A DNA stretch of 64,000 bases. It comes from Deinococcus roseus. Its GTDB lineage: Bacteria > Deinococcota > Deinococci > Deinococcales > Deinococcaceae. Every line of letters begins with the position of its first letter. The stretch's first letter is position 1. The stretch covers positions 1-64,000 of the forward strand of contig NZ_BMOD01000021.1 in assembly GCF_014646895.1 (NCBI RefSeq). Reading direction: 5' to 3'. This document shows positions 24,835-32,270 of the stretch, piece by piece. Made by a program: the position numbers and the translations under genes. Under the pieces are notes generated by a model. The model saw only the letters and a program-made list of their open reading frames with translations, was not told the DNA's origin and did not search any database.

Positions 24835-26082
24835 TCACTTGCGACCAAACCCTCCAGAGGAGTTGGGGTTGTTGGGATTGGGGTTGGGGGTTGCGGCGGG
24901 GGTGCCACTGCGACCGAGGTTGCTGGGGGGCTGGCCTGCGGCACCTCCACGACCTGTGGTTGCTGCATTCTGCTGGGCCTGCTGCGCGGCCATCGAAGGC
25001 AACTGGGGCAAGGTGACACTGTCGCTCTTCATCAGACGGGTGTATTCCTTGGAGTCCACAGCACGCTCCATGCCCATCTCCTCGGTGATGATGCCTTTCT
25101 TGGCCAGGCTGGCCAGACAGGCATCCATGGTGACCATCCCGAGTTGCATGCTGGTCTGCATGATGCTGGTGATCTGGAAGCTTTTGCCTTCACGGATCAG
25201 GGCACGCACAGCTGGGGTGGCGGTCATGACCTCGTAGGCAATCACACGGCCATCTCCGCCTTTCTTGGGCATGAGTTGCTGGGTGACAATGCCCACCAGG
25301 TTGTTGGCAAGCTGCACACGGATTTGCTCCTGCTGCTCCTCGGGGAACACGTCCACAATACGGTCAATGGATTCTGGGGCACTGTTGGTGTGCAGGGTTC
25401 CCATCACCAGGTGTCCGGTTTCTGCTGCGGTCACAGCGGCTTTGATGGTTTCGTAGTCACGCATTTCGCCCACCAGAATCACATCTGGGGCCTGACGCAA
25501 CACCGCACGCAGGGCATTGTTGAAATCCCAGGTGTCTGCACCGATCTCGCGCTGGTTCACGATGCTGTTCTTGTGCGGGTGGGTGAACTCGATGGGATCT
25601 TCAATGGTCACAATGTGTTTCTTCTTGTTCATGTTGATCCAGTCGATCATCGAGGCCAGGGTGGTGGATTTGCCAGAACCGGTGGGTCCGGTCACCAGCA
25701 CCAGACCACGGGGTGCAGAGGCCAGATCCAGCAGGGTTTCGGGCATGCCCAGTTCTGCCAGGCTTTTCACCTCGGTGGGAATCAAACGCAGAACGCCCCC
25801 CACCACGCCTTGCTGCATGAACACGTTCACACGGAAACGGCCCAGGTTGCGCATCGCAAAAGAGAAGTCCATCTCGCGTTTCTCTTCAAAGATCTTCTGC
25901 TGGCGCTCGTTCATCATGCTGTACATGATGCGGCGGGCATCCACCGGGGTCACATCTTCAAAATCTGCTCCGGTGTACACACCGTGAATTTTGAACTGGG
26001 GGGGAATCCCCACAGTGATGATGATGTCGGAAGCTTTGCGTTCCACAGAGTAACGCAGGATTTCTGCCAAATCTAAAGCCAT
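24835..26082 (-). CDS. pilT: Type IV pilus retraction ATPase PilT
   Basis: This 415-residue hexameric ATPase powers pilus retraction and twitching. It shows Walker A GPTGSGKST, the Asp box IVTIEDPIEF, Walker B DVILVGEMRD and the His box AAETGHLVMGTLHTNSAPESIDRIVDVFP, followed by the PilT-specific C-terminus (AIREG-like ALIREGKSFQITSIMQ). Unusually, about 60 extra residues rich in Gly, Pro, Asn and Gln form a disordered tail. AGGAGG precedes the ATG. It lies 145 bases downstream of pilB with a terminator in between, so it is probably transcribed on its own. Confidence 0.93.
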   Translation of the reverse strand: MALDLAEILRYSVERKASDIIITVGIPPQFKIHGVYTGADFEDVTPVDARRIMYSMMNERQQKIFEEKREMDFSFAMRNLGRFRVNVFMQQGVVGGVLRLIPTEVKSLAELGMPETLLDLASAPRGLVLVTGPTGSGKSTTLASMIDWINMNKKKHIVTIEDPIEFTHPHKNSIVNQREIGADTWDFNNALRAVLRQAPDVILVGEMRDYETIKAAVTAAETGHLVMGTLHTNSAPESIDRIVDVFPEEQQEQIRVQLANNLVGIVTQQLMPKKGGDGRVIAYEVMTATPAVRALIREGKSFQITSIMQTSMQLGMVTMDACLASLAKKGIITEEMGMERAVDSKEYTRLMKSDSVTLPQLPSMAAQQAQQNAATTGRGGAAGQPPSNLGRSGTPAATPNPNPNNPNSSGGFGRK

Positions 26083-26182
26083 AGTTGTCCTCCTGGCGGT
26101 CTTGATCCATTGTAGCTTTTCACACGTGCAAAATTCTTACTGAAATGTAATGAACTCCAGACATGAAAAATGCTCGCTGTGA

Positions 26183-26223
26183 GACAGGAAAAAGGGTGAG
26201 CGTCGCTCACCCTTTTTCCTGTC
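26183..26223 (-). terminator. Strong terminator between pilB and pilT
   Basis: A perfect 19-base-pair stem (GACAGGAAAAAGGGTGAGC and its complement, loop GTC) lies 5 bases past the pilB stop codon. On either strand the arm itself supplies a five-T run. Confidence 0.88.
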
Positions 26224-26227
26224 GGTT

Positions 26228-28897
26228 TTACTCGTTGGTGTTCCCCAGAATCTCTTCCAGTGTGGTCATGCCTTGCAGGGCTTTTTCCAGACCGTCTGTT
26301 CTGAGGGTTTTCAGGCCCGAGTGCTGGGAAGCAATTTCTTTGATCTCGGTGGCAGCTTTGCCAGTGTTGATGCCCCGTTTGACGTGCTCATCCACCACCA
26401 ACAGTTCGTGGATGGCCATGCGTCCTTTGTAGCCGGTCTGGTTGCATTTGGCGCAACCGGTGCCCCGGAACAGGGTGGCGTTGCGGATGTCCCTTTCCTG
26501 AAGGCCCAGTTTGCGCAGCACTTCCGGGTCGGCACTGATGGCCACCTTGCAGTTCTGGCAGACGCGGCGCACCAGACGCTGGGCCAGCACACCAATGAGT
26601 GCCGCAGAGATGTTGAAGCTTTCCACGCCCATTTCTTCCAGACGGGTGATGGCTCCCGGGGCATCGTTGGTGTGCAGGGTGGCAATCACCAGGTGTCCCG
26701 TGAGGGCGGCTTCGGTGGCAATCTGGGCGGTTTCACCGTCACGGATTTCCCCCACCATGATGATGTCCGGGTCCTGACGGAGGAACGATCTGAGGGCTTT
26801 GGCGAAGGTCATTCCGGCCTGCACATTCACCTGGGTCTGGTTGATCCCGGGAATCTCGTATTCCACGGGGTCTTCCACGGTGGTGGTGTTGCTGTCTGGC
26901 GTGGAGATGCGTTTCAGGATGGAGAAGGTGGTGAAGGACTTACCGGAACCGGTGGGACCGGTGATCAGGAAAATGCCATAAGGCTTCTCGATGGTGTCGA
27001 TGAAGCGCTGGTAGTTGTGTTCGCTGAAGCCCAGTTGTTCCACTTCCGGGATGTTGGAGGCTTTTTGCAACAGACGCATCACGATTTTCTCGCCGTATAC
27101 GGTGGGCAGGGTCGAGAGACGCAAATCGAGGTCGATGGCTCCTTTTTTAAAGCGCACACGTCCGTCCTGGGGAATGCGGCGCTCTGCAATGTCCAGGTTC
27201 CCCATGATCTTGATGCGGGCCGCAATGCTGTTGGCAGCGGTCTTGGGAAGTTCCTGGTATTCACGCAGGGCACCGTCCACCCGGAAACGCACTTTCAAAC
27301 CGGTGGGGTTGGGTTCGATGTGGATGTCCGAGGCCTCCTGCAGGGCAGCTTCCCGGATGATGGTGTCCACCACCTTCACGATGGCGTTGTCATCCAGGGC
27401 GTCCAGAACGTTGTTTTCTTCTTTGGCGGCATCTTTGCGCATGCCTGCCAGCTCTTTGTTGAGGGCAGAGATGTCGGTGTTGCCGTGGATGCGCTCGATG
27501 ATCTTCAGGATGTCTTTTTCCTGGGCCACCACTGGAATGATTTCCCGTCCGGTCATCACCCTGAGGTCGTCAATGGCAAAGATGTGGCGGGGGTCTTTCA
27601 TGGCCACCACCAGGGCATTGCCCTGCATGCGCACTGGCACCACCGTGTAGCGGCGTGAGGTGGATTCAGAGACCATCTGGGCCACCGCCAGTTGAACCTG
27701 GGTTTCGTTGAGGTTCACATACTCATACCCGAGCTGCAAGGCCAGAGAGCGGGCAATGGTTTCCTCGCTGATCTTGCCGGATTGCACCAGGGTGTCTTCC
27801 AGGCGGGTGCCGCTGGATTTCTGGTTGGAAAGCGCCGCTTCCAGGTCTTCCACTTTCAGGTAACCCAGGTCCACCAGGATTTCCCCGAGGGGTTTGTTGG
27901 AGCGGGTGCGGCGCTGGATGCTCAGGCCTTCCAGAAGCTGTTCGCGGGTGATCTTGCCCTGCTGCATCAGGGTTTCGCCCAGTGCGCTCTTTTCGGGATA
28001 GAAACGCTCAATCAGCTGTTGCAGGGCCTGCGGCAGGATCAGGGCCAGTTTGACCGGGCGACCCACGGCAGCTTCAATGTCGGCACGGTTCCTGAAGTCC
28101 GAACTGCCCACCAGCAGTGCGCCAGAGTGCTCTTCCAGGGGCACCGCCTGCAAACGGATGGCGTCCGAGCGCAGCATGTGGCCCAGCACCTCGTCGCTGG
28201 GTTCGTAGTCTTTGGGGTTGCGGATGAACGGCACCCCAGCATGCTCGGAAAGCGCCTCGTAAAGCTGGTCTTCCGAGATGTACTTCATGCGGACCAGCAC
28301 CCGGCCCAGGGGCTCCCCGGATTTTTGCTGTTCTGCCAGGGCCTCGGTCAGCTGGGTTTCCTTGATGAACCCGCGCCGCAGCATGATCTGCCCGACTTTG
28401 GCCACCTCCGAATGCCCGATGTCGGTGACCTCGGGAATGGGCAGGTTCAGTTCGGGGTAATGCTTGGCAATGGCCCACTGCAACTGGGAGCGCAGGCCCT
28501 GGTAAGGCTCCACCGAATAGTTGGTGTCGTCTTCCACGGTTTCCAGCGAGATGTTGTGCAGAGGATCCAGGAACGCCACTTTGAGGATGCGTCTGGCATG
28601 GTCTGCAGCAAAAGGAAAAGCATTGTGTTGCTGGGCCGTCTGCCCGGGCAACAGCTGGTAGGCAGAGGGATCCAGGGTTTCTTTCAGCAAATCCACCAGA
28701 GGGATGCCCAGGTTTTCCTCGATCACCTTGGCGATGCGGCGCTCACTGACGATGTTGTGTTGGATCAGAATGTCACTCAGACGCCCGCCACCCATGGCGG
28801 TGTGCGCCTCAATTGCCCGGTGCAGGTCTTCATCGCTGATCAGACCCTGCTCCAGCAGCATGGCTCCCAACCTTCGGTCACTGATGGTCAAACTCAT
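26228..28897 (-). CDS. pilB: Type IV pilus assembly ATPase PilB/PilF with three MshEN domains
   Basis: The 889-residue extension ATPase has three N-terminal MshEN (GSPII) domains near residues 8-72, 167-230 and 305-395, then the GspE core: Walker A GPTGSGKS (647-654), TTVEDPVEYEI, IIMVGEIRDGET and TGHLVIATLHTND. Four cysteines (780, 783, 815, 818) form the zinc site. Size and domain order match Thermus PilF, whose MshEN domain binds c-di-GMP, so regulation by that nucleotide is likely. Start ATG overlaps the yqeG stop (ATGA) and has AAGGAG. Confidence 0.92.
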   Translation of the reverse strand: MSLTISDRRLGAMLLEQGLISDEDLHRAIEAHTAMGGGRLSDILIQHNIVSERRIAKVIEENLGIPLVDLLKETLDPSAYQLLPGQTAQQHNAFPFAADHARRILKVAFLDPLHNISLETVEDDTNYSVEPYQGLRSQLQWAIAKHYPELNLPIPEVTDIGHSEVAKVGQIMLRRGFIKETQLTEALAEQQKSGEPLGRVLVRMKYISEDQLYEALSEHAGVPFIRNPKDYEPSDEVLGHMLRSDAIRLQAVPLEEHSGALLVGSSDFRNRADIEAAVGRPVKLALILPQALQQLIERFYPEKSALGETLMQQGKITREQLLEGLSIQRRTRSNKPLGEILVDLGYLKVEDLEAALSNQKSSGTRLEDTLVQSGKISEETIARSLALQLGYEYVNLNETQVQLAVAQMVSESTSRRYTVVPVRMQGNALVVAMKDPRHIFAIDDLRVMTGREIIPVVAQEKDILKIIERIHGNTDISALNKELAGMRKDAAKEENNVLDALDDNAIVKVVDTIIREAALQEASDIHIEPNPTGLKVRFRVDGALREYQELPKTAANSIAARIKIMGNLDIAERRIPQDGRVRFKKGAIDLDLRLSTLPTVYGEKIVMRLLQKASNIPEVEQLGFSEHNYQRFIDTIEKPYGIFLITGPTGSGKSFTTFSILKRISTPDSNTTTVEDPVEYEIPGINQTQVNVQAGMTFAKALRSFLRQDPDIIMVGEIRDGETAQIATEAALTGHLVIATLHTNDAPGAITRLEEMGVESFNISAALIGVLAQRLVRRVCQNCKVAISADPEVLRKLGLQERDIRNATLFRGTGCAKCNQTGYKGRMAIHELLVVDEHVKRGINTGKAATEIKEIASQHSGLKTLRTDGLEKALQGMTTLEEILGNTNE

Positions 28898-29403
28898 CTG
28901 GCGTTCTCCTTCAAGAAGTGCAGAACCAGGCGTTCCAGTTTTCTGGTCACTTTGGTGTGCGGCAGTGCGTTGTCACTCAGGGGAGACACCATCACCGTGC
29001 GCATGCCTGCCAGATTCCCACCCAGCACATCTGTAAACAGCTGATCTCCCACCATCGCCACCTGCTCAGGAGGGAGTCCAAGTGCCTTTAAGGCACGCCT
29101 GAAAAACTTTGGAAACGGCTTGGCAGCCAGTCCCACCCCTGGGAACAGAAATTCCCTCACCCAATAGTCCACCCGTTCATGCAGGGCATTGCTGACCATG
29201 TACAGCTTCACGTCAGATGCATGCATGCATTTGACCCAGTCCTGAATTTCAGGGGCTGTTTCGTTACTCTTATAGGGTACCAAGGTGTTATCCAAATCCA
29301 AAATCAGACCCTTAATGTCCCATTCCTGCAGGAAATCTGGAGAAAGCTCGGTGACATCCCGCACCATGAAGGTGGGTCTTAAAGGTTTGAAAATGCGTTT
29401 CAC
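28894..29403 (-). CDS. YqeG-family HAD phosphatase
   Basis: This 169-residue HAD-superfamily phosphatase (IIIA type, YqeG group) has the nucleophile motif LILDLDNTLVP, motif II MVSNAL, a Lys in AAKPFPKFF and motif IV MVGDQLFTDVLGGNLAGM. The GTG at 29403 overlaps the pgeF stop (GTGA) and aligns with the start of B. subtilis YqeG; an in-frame GTG at 29421 is possible. The stop overlaps the pilB start. The physiological substrate of YqeG is not established. Confidence 0.85.
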   Translation of the reverse strand: MKRIFKPLRPTFMVRDVTELSPDFLQEWDIKGLILDLDNTLVPYKSNETAPEIQDWVKCMHASDVKLYMVSNALHERVDYWVREFLFPGVGLAAKPFPKFFRRALKALGLPPEQVAMVGDQLFTDVLGGNLAGMRTVMVSPLSDNALPHTKVTRKLERLVLHFLKENAR

Positions 29404-30104
29404 AGTCCAATCACCGCCCACATCCTCCCTGTGGTTCCTGCATCCCGACGGTACGAGAAAAAGTCTGGTTCTGTGGAGCAGCGTTTTGCGCTCCAGATGT
29501 GATCTGTGGGGATGCCTGCCTCCTGGAGCACAAACAGGTTGGCTTCCAGCAAATCCAGATGGGTTCCTCCGGGAATGCAGCGTTCTGGGAAACCCGCCTG
29601 CAGGAACTGTGCGGCCACCTCTGGTCCTACCGGATACTGCCCGGCAGAAATTCCGGGTCCGATGGCCACCTGGATGGTTTCCAGCCTTGCACCCAGATCT
29701 TGCATGGCCTGCAAGGTGAGGGCTGCAATGCGACCCACCGTGCCCCTCCAGCCTGCATGTGCAGCACCAATCACGCCATGCTCGGGGTCATGAAACAGGA
29801 TGGGGTAGCAATCTGCTGTGCCAATGGCCAGCACCTGTCCAATTTCACGGCTGACCAGGGCATCTCCGGTCTGCACCCCAGGACGGGCCTGCACCACGTC
29901 ACAGGAATGGATCTGGTTCAGGCGGGCCACCTGCTGCAGGTCAAAGCCCAGGGCAGAGAGGGCCAGACGGCGGTTCTCTGCAACCCGTGCAGGATCGTCC
30001 TGCCTGTCATCGAAGTTGAGGCTGTCAAAAGGCGCGAGGGACACCCCACCCTGCCTCTTGCTGAAACCGTGCTTTGCGGAAAGTTGCTCTGAGGTCAACC
30101 ACAT
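29400..30104 (-). CDS. pgeF: YfiH/PgeF laccase-domain protein
   Basis: This 234-residue protein belongs to the YfiH (laccase-domain) family, which corrects wrongly built peptidoglycan stem peptides or acts as a purine nucleoside phosphorylase. The metal-site motifs are NQIHSCDVV, AIGTADCYPILF and AAHAGWRGTVGRI. The ATG at 30104 was chosen over a longer frame because a TAGAAT box lies just before it and family proteins start near here. It opens a coupled run pgeF-yqeG-pilB. Confidence 0.87.
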   Translation of the reverse strand: MWLTSEQLSAKHGFSKRQGGVSLAPFDSLNFDDRQDDPARVAENRRLALSALGFDLQQVARLNQIHSCDVVQARPGVQTGDALVSREIGQVLAIGTADCYPILFHDPEHGVIGAAHAGWRGTVGRIAALTLQAMQDLGARLETIQVAIGPGISAGQYPVGPEVAAQFLQAGFPERCIPGGTHLDLLEANLFVLQEAGIPTDHIWSAKRCSTEPDFFSYRRDAGTTGRMWAVIGL

Positions 30105-30115
30105 GGACAGACTGT

Positions 30116-30121
30116 ATTCTA
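30116..30121 (-). promoter_or_regulatory. -10 box TAGAAT of the pgeF-yqeG-pilB run
   Basis: On the minus strand TAGAAT lies 11 bases before the pgeF ATG. No ribosome site is visible, so the transcript probably has a very short leader or none. Confidence 0.55.
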
Positions 30122-30249
30122 TCCAAAATTTGACTGCACAAAGTTTAAATTGCGCCATTTGCACCAGAGCCGCAGAAAAAGCAGGCTTTTGAGGCACACC
30201 AGCAGGCATGAAAAAGGTTTTCAGCATTTCCTGTTCAGAAAAGGCGTGG

Positions 30250-30255
30250 TAACCT
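30250..30255 (+). promoter_or_regulatory. Leaderless-type -10 box TAACCT of fabI
   Basis: TAACCT lies 7 bases before the fabI ATG at 30263, and no ribosome site is present. Confidence 0.6.
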
Positions 30256-30262
30256 ACCTTAC

Positions 30263-31045
30263 ATGATTGGAATTGATCTGTCAGGCAAAACCGCTCTGGT
30301 GATGGGTGTCACCAACAGTTACTCTCTGGGATGGGCCATTGGTAAAAAATTGCTGGAGGCAGGCGCAAAATGCATCTTCAGTTACCAGGGCGAGCGTTTG
30401 AAAGACCCCCTGGAAAAGCTTCTCGCCCCCTACCAGGGCACCCTCACCGCCCAGTGCGATGTGACCAATGAAGCCGAACTGGAGGCCCTGTTCGCCACCA
30501 TCAAAGCCGAATCCGGTTCTCTGGACTACATTGTTCATGCGGTGGCTTACGCTCCCCGTGCCAGCATGGAAGGCCGCTTTGTGGACACCACCCAGGAAGA
30601 CTGGAACACTGCCCTTTCGGTCAGCGCTTACAGCCTGGTTTCGGTGGCGCGCCATGCAGAGCCCCTGCTCAACGAAGGCGGCAGCATTGTCACCCTCACC
30701 TATTACGCCAGCCAGAAAGTGGTGCCCAAGTACAACGTGATGGGTGTGGCCAAAGCTGCCCTGGAAGCCTCCACCCGCTATCTTGCTTACGAACTGGGCA
30801 GCAAAAACGTGCGTGTGAATGCCATCTCTGCAGGCCCCATGCGCACCGTGGCCGCCAAGAGCATCCCCGGTTTCAGCAGCATGCTGTCCAAAGCTGCAGA
30901 AATGGCTGCCCTCAAGCGCAACGCCACCAGCGAAGAAGTGGGCAAACTGGGCCTCTTCCTGCTCTCCGATCTGGCCAGTGGCATCACCGGAGAAACCACC
31001 TACGTGGACGCCGGATACAACATCATGGGCATGTCTTTCGAGTAA
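30263..31045 (+). CDS. fabI: Enoyl-ACP reductase FabI
   Basis: This 260-residue short-chain dehydrogenase relative performs the last step of the fatty acid elongation cycle, reducing enoyl-ACP with NAD(P)H. It starts with GKTALVMGVTNSYSLGWAIGKKL, the FabI-type cofactor motif, and has HAVAYAP and the catalytic Tyr-x6-Lys in YYASQKVVPKYNVMGVAKAAL. ISAGPMRTVAAKSIPGF fits the substrate-binding loop. It is transcribed alone from a leaderless promoter and ends in a clear terminator. Confidence 0.93.
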   Translation: MIGIDLSGKTALVMGVTNSYSLGWAIGKKLLEAGAKCIFSYQGERLKDPLEKLLAPYQGTLTAQCDVTNEAELEALFATIKAESGSLDYIVHAVAYAPRASMEGRFVDTTQEDWNTALSVSAYSLVSVARHAEPLLNEGGSIVTLTYYASQKVVPKYNVMGVAKAALEASTRYLAYELGSKNVRVNAISAGPMRTVAAKSIPGFSSMLSKAAEMAALKRNATSEEVGKLGLFLLSDLASGITGETTYVDAGYNIMGMSFE

Positions 31046-31070
31046 GTTTTTGTTGCATTTGCACCACAGC

Positions 31071-31099
31071 ATCTGCCCTGACCTGGGGCAGATTTTTTT
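31071..31099 (+). terminator. Intrinsic terminator of fabI
   Basis: ATCTGCCC pairs with GGGCAGAT (8 base pairs), followed by seven T. Confidence 0.88.
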
Positions 31100-31239
31100 G
31101 TGATACACCTGTTCTGGGTGCTGAATTGCAGACTTCAGGTTTCATTCAGAACCCTTCAGAACATGTTCAGTGACCTTCAGAGAAGTTTCAGTGACCGGGA
31201 TTAACCTGTAGACATGAAAGATTTATGGAGGAGGTCAAG

Positions 31240-31452
31240 ATGCTTTTTCTGATTTCACTTGCCGCTGGACTCATTTTCGGATCTGTGATTTTCTTGGTCA
31301 TTCTGTTCACTGATAAACTTTTGACTGAGGCAAGCAAACAATTGGTTTTGATTCAAAAAGAGCGTCCAGAATTTATTTATCACAGCATCAAAATCAGCAG
31401 TATGAAAATCAGCAGCATCAAAATCAACAGAAGAGCAAATATGGTTTCATGA
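31240..31452 (+). CDS. Small single-pass membrane protein with KISS repeats
   Basis: The 70-residue protein starts at the ATG at 31240 after the strong ribosome site GGAGG; a -10 box TAACCT lies at 31202-31207. It has one long N-terminal hydrophobic helix (LFLISLAAGLIFGSVIFLVILF), a basic linker and a C-terminal tail with the near-repeat KISSMKISSIKI, encoded by a 15-base direct repeat. No family was recognised. It is more AT-rich than its neighbours, which may indicate recent origin. Confidence 0.6.
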   Translation: MLFLISLAAGLIFGSVIFLVILFTDKLLTEASKQLVLIQKERPEFIYHSIKISSMKISSIKINRRANMVS

Positions 31453-31503
31453 CACAAAAAATATCCAAACATCAAATACAAAATATTGCTGATTCATTTA
31501 AAA

Positions 31504-31530
31504 CCCCACCCGCGAAGGTGGGGATCATTT
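31504..31530. terminator. Bidirectional hairpin terminator
   Basis: CCCCACC and GGTGGGG (loop CGCGAA) are followed by ATCATTTTT on the plus strand and by TTTTAAAT on the minus strand. It separates the small membrane protein gene from the minus-strand gene. Confidence 0.75.
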
Positions 31531-31606
31531 TTGGACCTTTTTGATGCTTTTTGAAGCTGTTGTTGAACTGGTGGGGTTCCGGGAAACCGAAAGCGGTGCA
31601 GCAAAA

Positions 31607-31858
31607 TCAGTGCAGGGGAGACAGGGGAGAAAAAATCACTTCCAGGAAATGCACGTCTTTGTCGGTGTAAACACCATGCAGGTCGAGGTCTTCGATGTAG
31701 GTCACCAGGCATTTGTGTCCGTCTACGGCCACCGGCTCCTCGATGTCGTGGGCATCCAGCAGCATCTGGGCAATGCTGGAATCTGCCAGCACCGCCAGCT
31801 TGTCCCTCTGGTCGTATACGTTCACCGTGATGGTACTTCCGAACACTTCTAGGGTCAT
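31607..31858 (-). CDS. Small hypothetical protein, 83 residues
   Basis: From the ATG at 31858 the protein reads MTLEVFGSTITVNVYDQRD and continues as an acidic, soluble beta-rich domain (EEPVAVDGHKCLVTYIEDLDLHGV). A TATCAT box 5 bases before this ATG supports it as a leaderless start over an in-frame ATG 15 bases upstream. No family was recognised. Confidence 0.6.
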   Translation of the reverse strand: MTLEVFGSTITVNVYDQRDKLAVLADSSIAQMLLDAHDIEEPVAVDGHKCLVTYIEDLDLHGVYTDKDVHFLEVIFSPLSPLH

Positions 31859-31863
31859 GCCCC

Positions 31864-31869
31864 ATGATA
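31864..31869 (-). promoter_or_regulatory. Leaderless-type -10 box TATCAT
   Basis: On the minus strand TATCAT lies 5 bases before the ATG at 31858. No ribosome site is present. Confidence 0.5.
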
Positions 31870-31947
31870 GCAAGTGCAGCCTTTCTCAACTGTCACCTTC
31901 CCTGAGAATCCAGCGCTGTTGAGGGCTGCCCACAGGTTGCCTGAAAG

Positions 31948-31979
31948 TTGTCCACAGCTGTGCATAACCCTGTGGAAAA
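31948..31979. promoter_or_regulatory. Cluster of three DnaA-box-like sites
   Basis: TTGTCCACA (31948-31956), TGTGCATAA (31959-31967) and TGTGGAAAA (31971-31979) each differ by one base from TTATCCACA or its complement. The next bases (ATTTTAAT) are AT-rich. They lie in a 400-base gene-free stretch. dnaA and dnaN are not in this window, so an origin is unproven. Confidence 0.5.
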
Positions 31980-32039
31980 TTTTAATGTCTAGAACGATGC
32001 TGAGCTTAAACTGAGCTTGTGAGAACCCACCCTGCACTG

Positions 32040-32175
32040 CCCTAGTGCAAGATCACAGGTGAGGTTGTTTGCCCCTCTCAGAAAAGTTTACAGTTCACAG
32101 CCAACAGTTCACAGCGAAAGATTTTGTTCAACATACCATCAATTCACCAGCATCATCCGTGAAGTTGCACTAGGG
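32040..32175. repeat. Inverted repeat pair around CCCTAGTGCAA
   Basis: CCCTAGTGCAA at 32040-32050 is perfectly inverted at 32165-32175; the match extends to 15 of 17 bases (32040-32056 with 32159-32175). Between them are short CAGTTCACAG repeats. A hairpin with GGCT and AGCC arms (32190-32212) follows. This could mark a small mobile element or a pair of operator half-sites. Confidence 0.6.
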
Positions 32176-32225
32176 GTTTAACATCGAACGGCTTAGGGGA
32201 ATTTCCCTAGCCAAACTGGATACAG

Positions 32226-32259
32226 GACATGAAACATGTCAGGCTTCATGCGGTACAGT
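32226..32259 (+). promoter_or_regulatory. Promoter region of the TPR-like gene with a palindrome
   Basis: GACATG-AAA-CATGTC (32226-32240) lies where a -35 should be, 13 bases before a -10-like TACAGT (32254-32259). TACAGT is 11 bases before the ATG at 32271. Confidence 0.4.
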
Positions 32260-32270
32260 AAAAGCAGTAC

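Noticed and set aside
31984..31996. AATGTCTAGAACG shared with 48735-48747
   Set aside because: A shared 13-mer between two places in 64 kb is expected many times by chance.
31874..32270. Firm call of a replication origin
   Set aside because: The DnaA-like boxes are imperfect, and dnaA, dnaN or other origin-linked genes are absent, so only a candidate site is reported.
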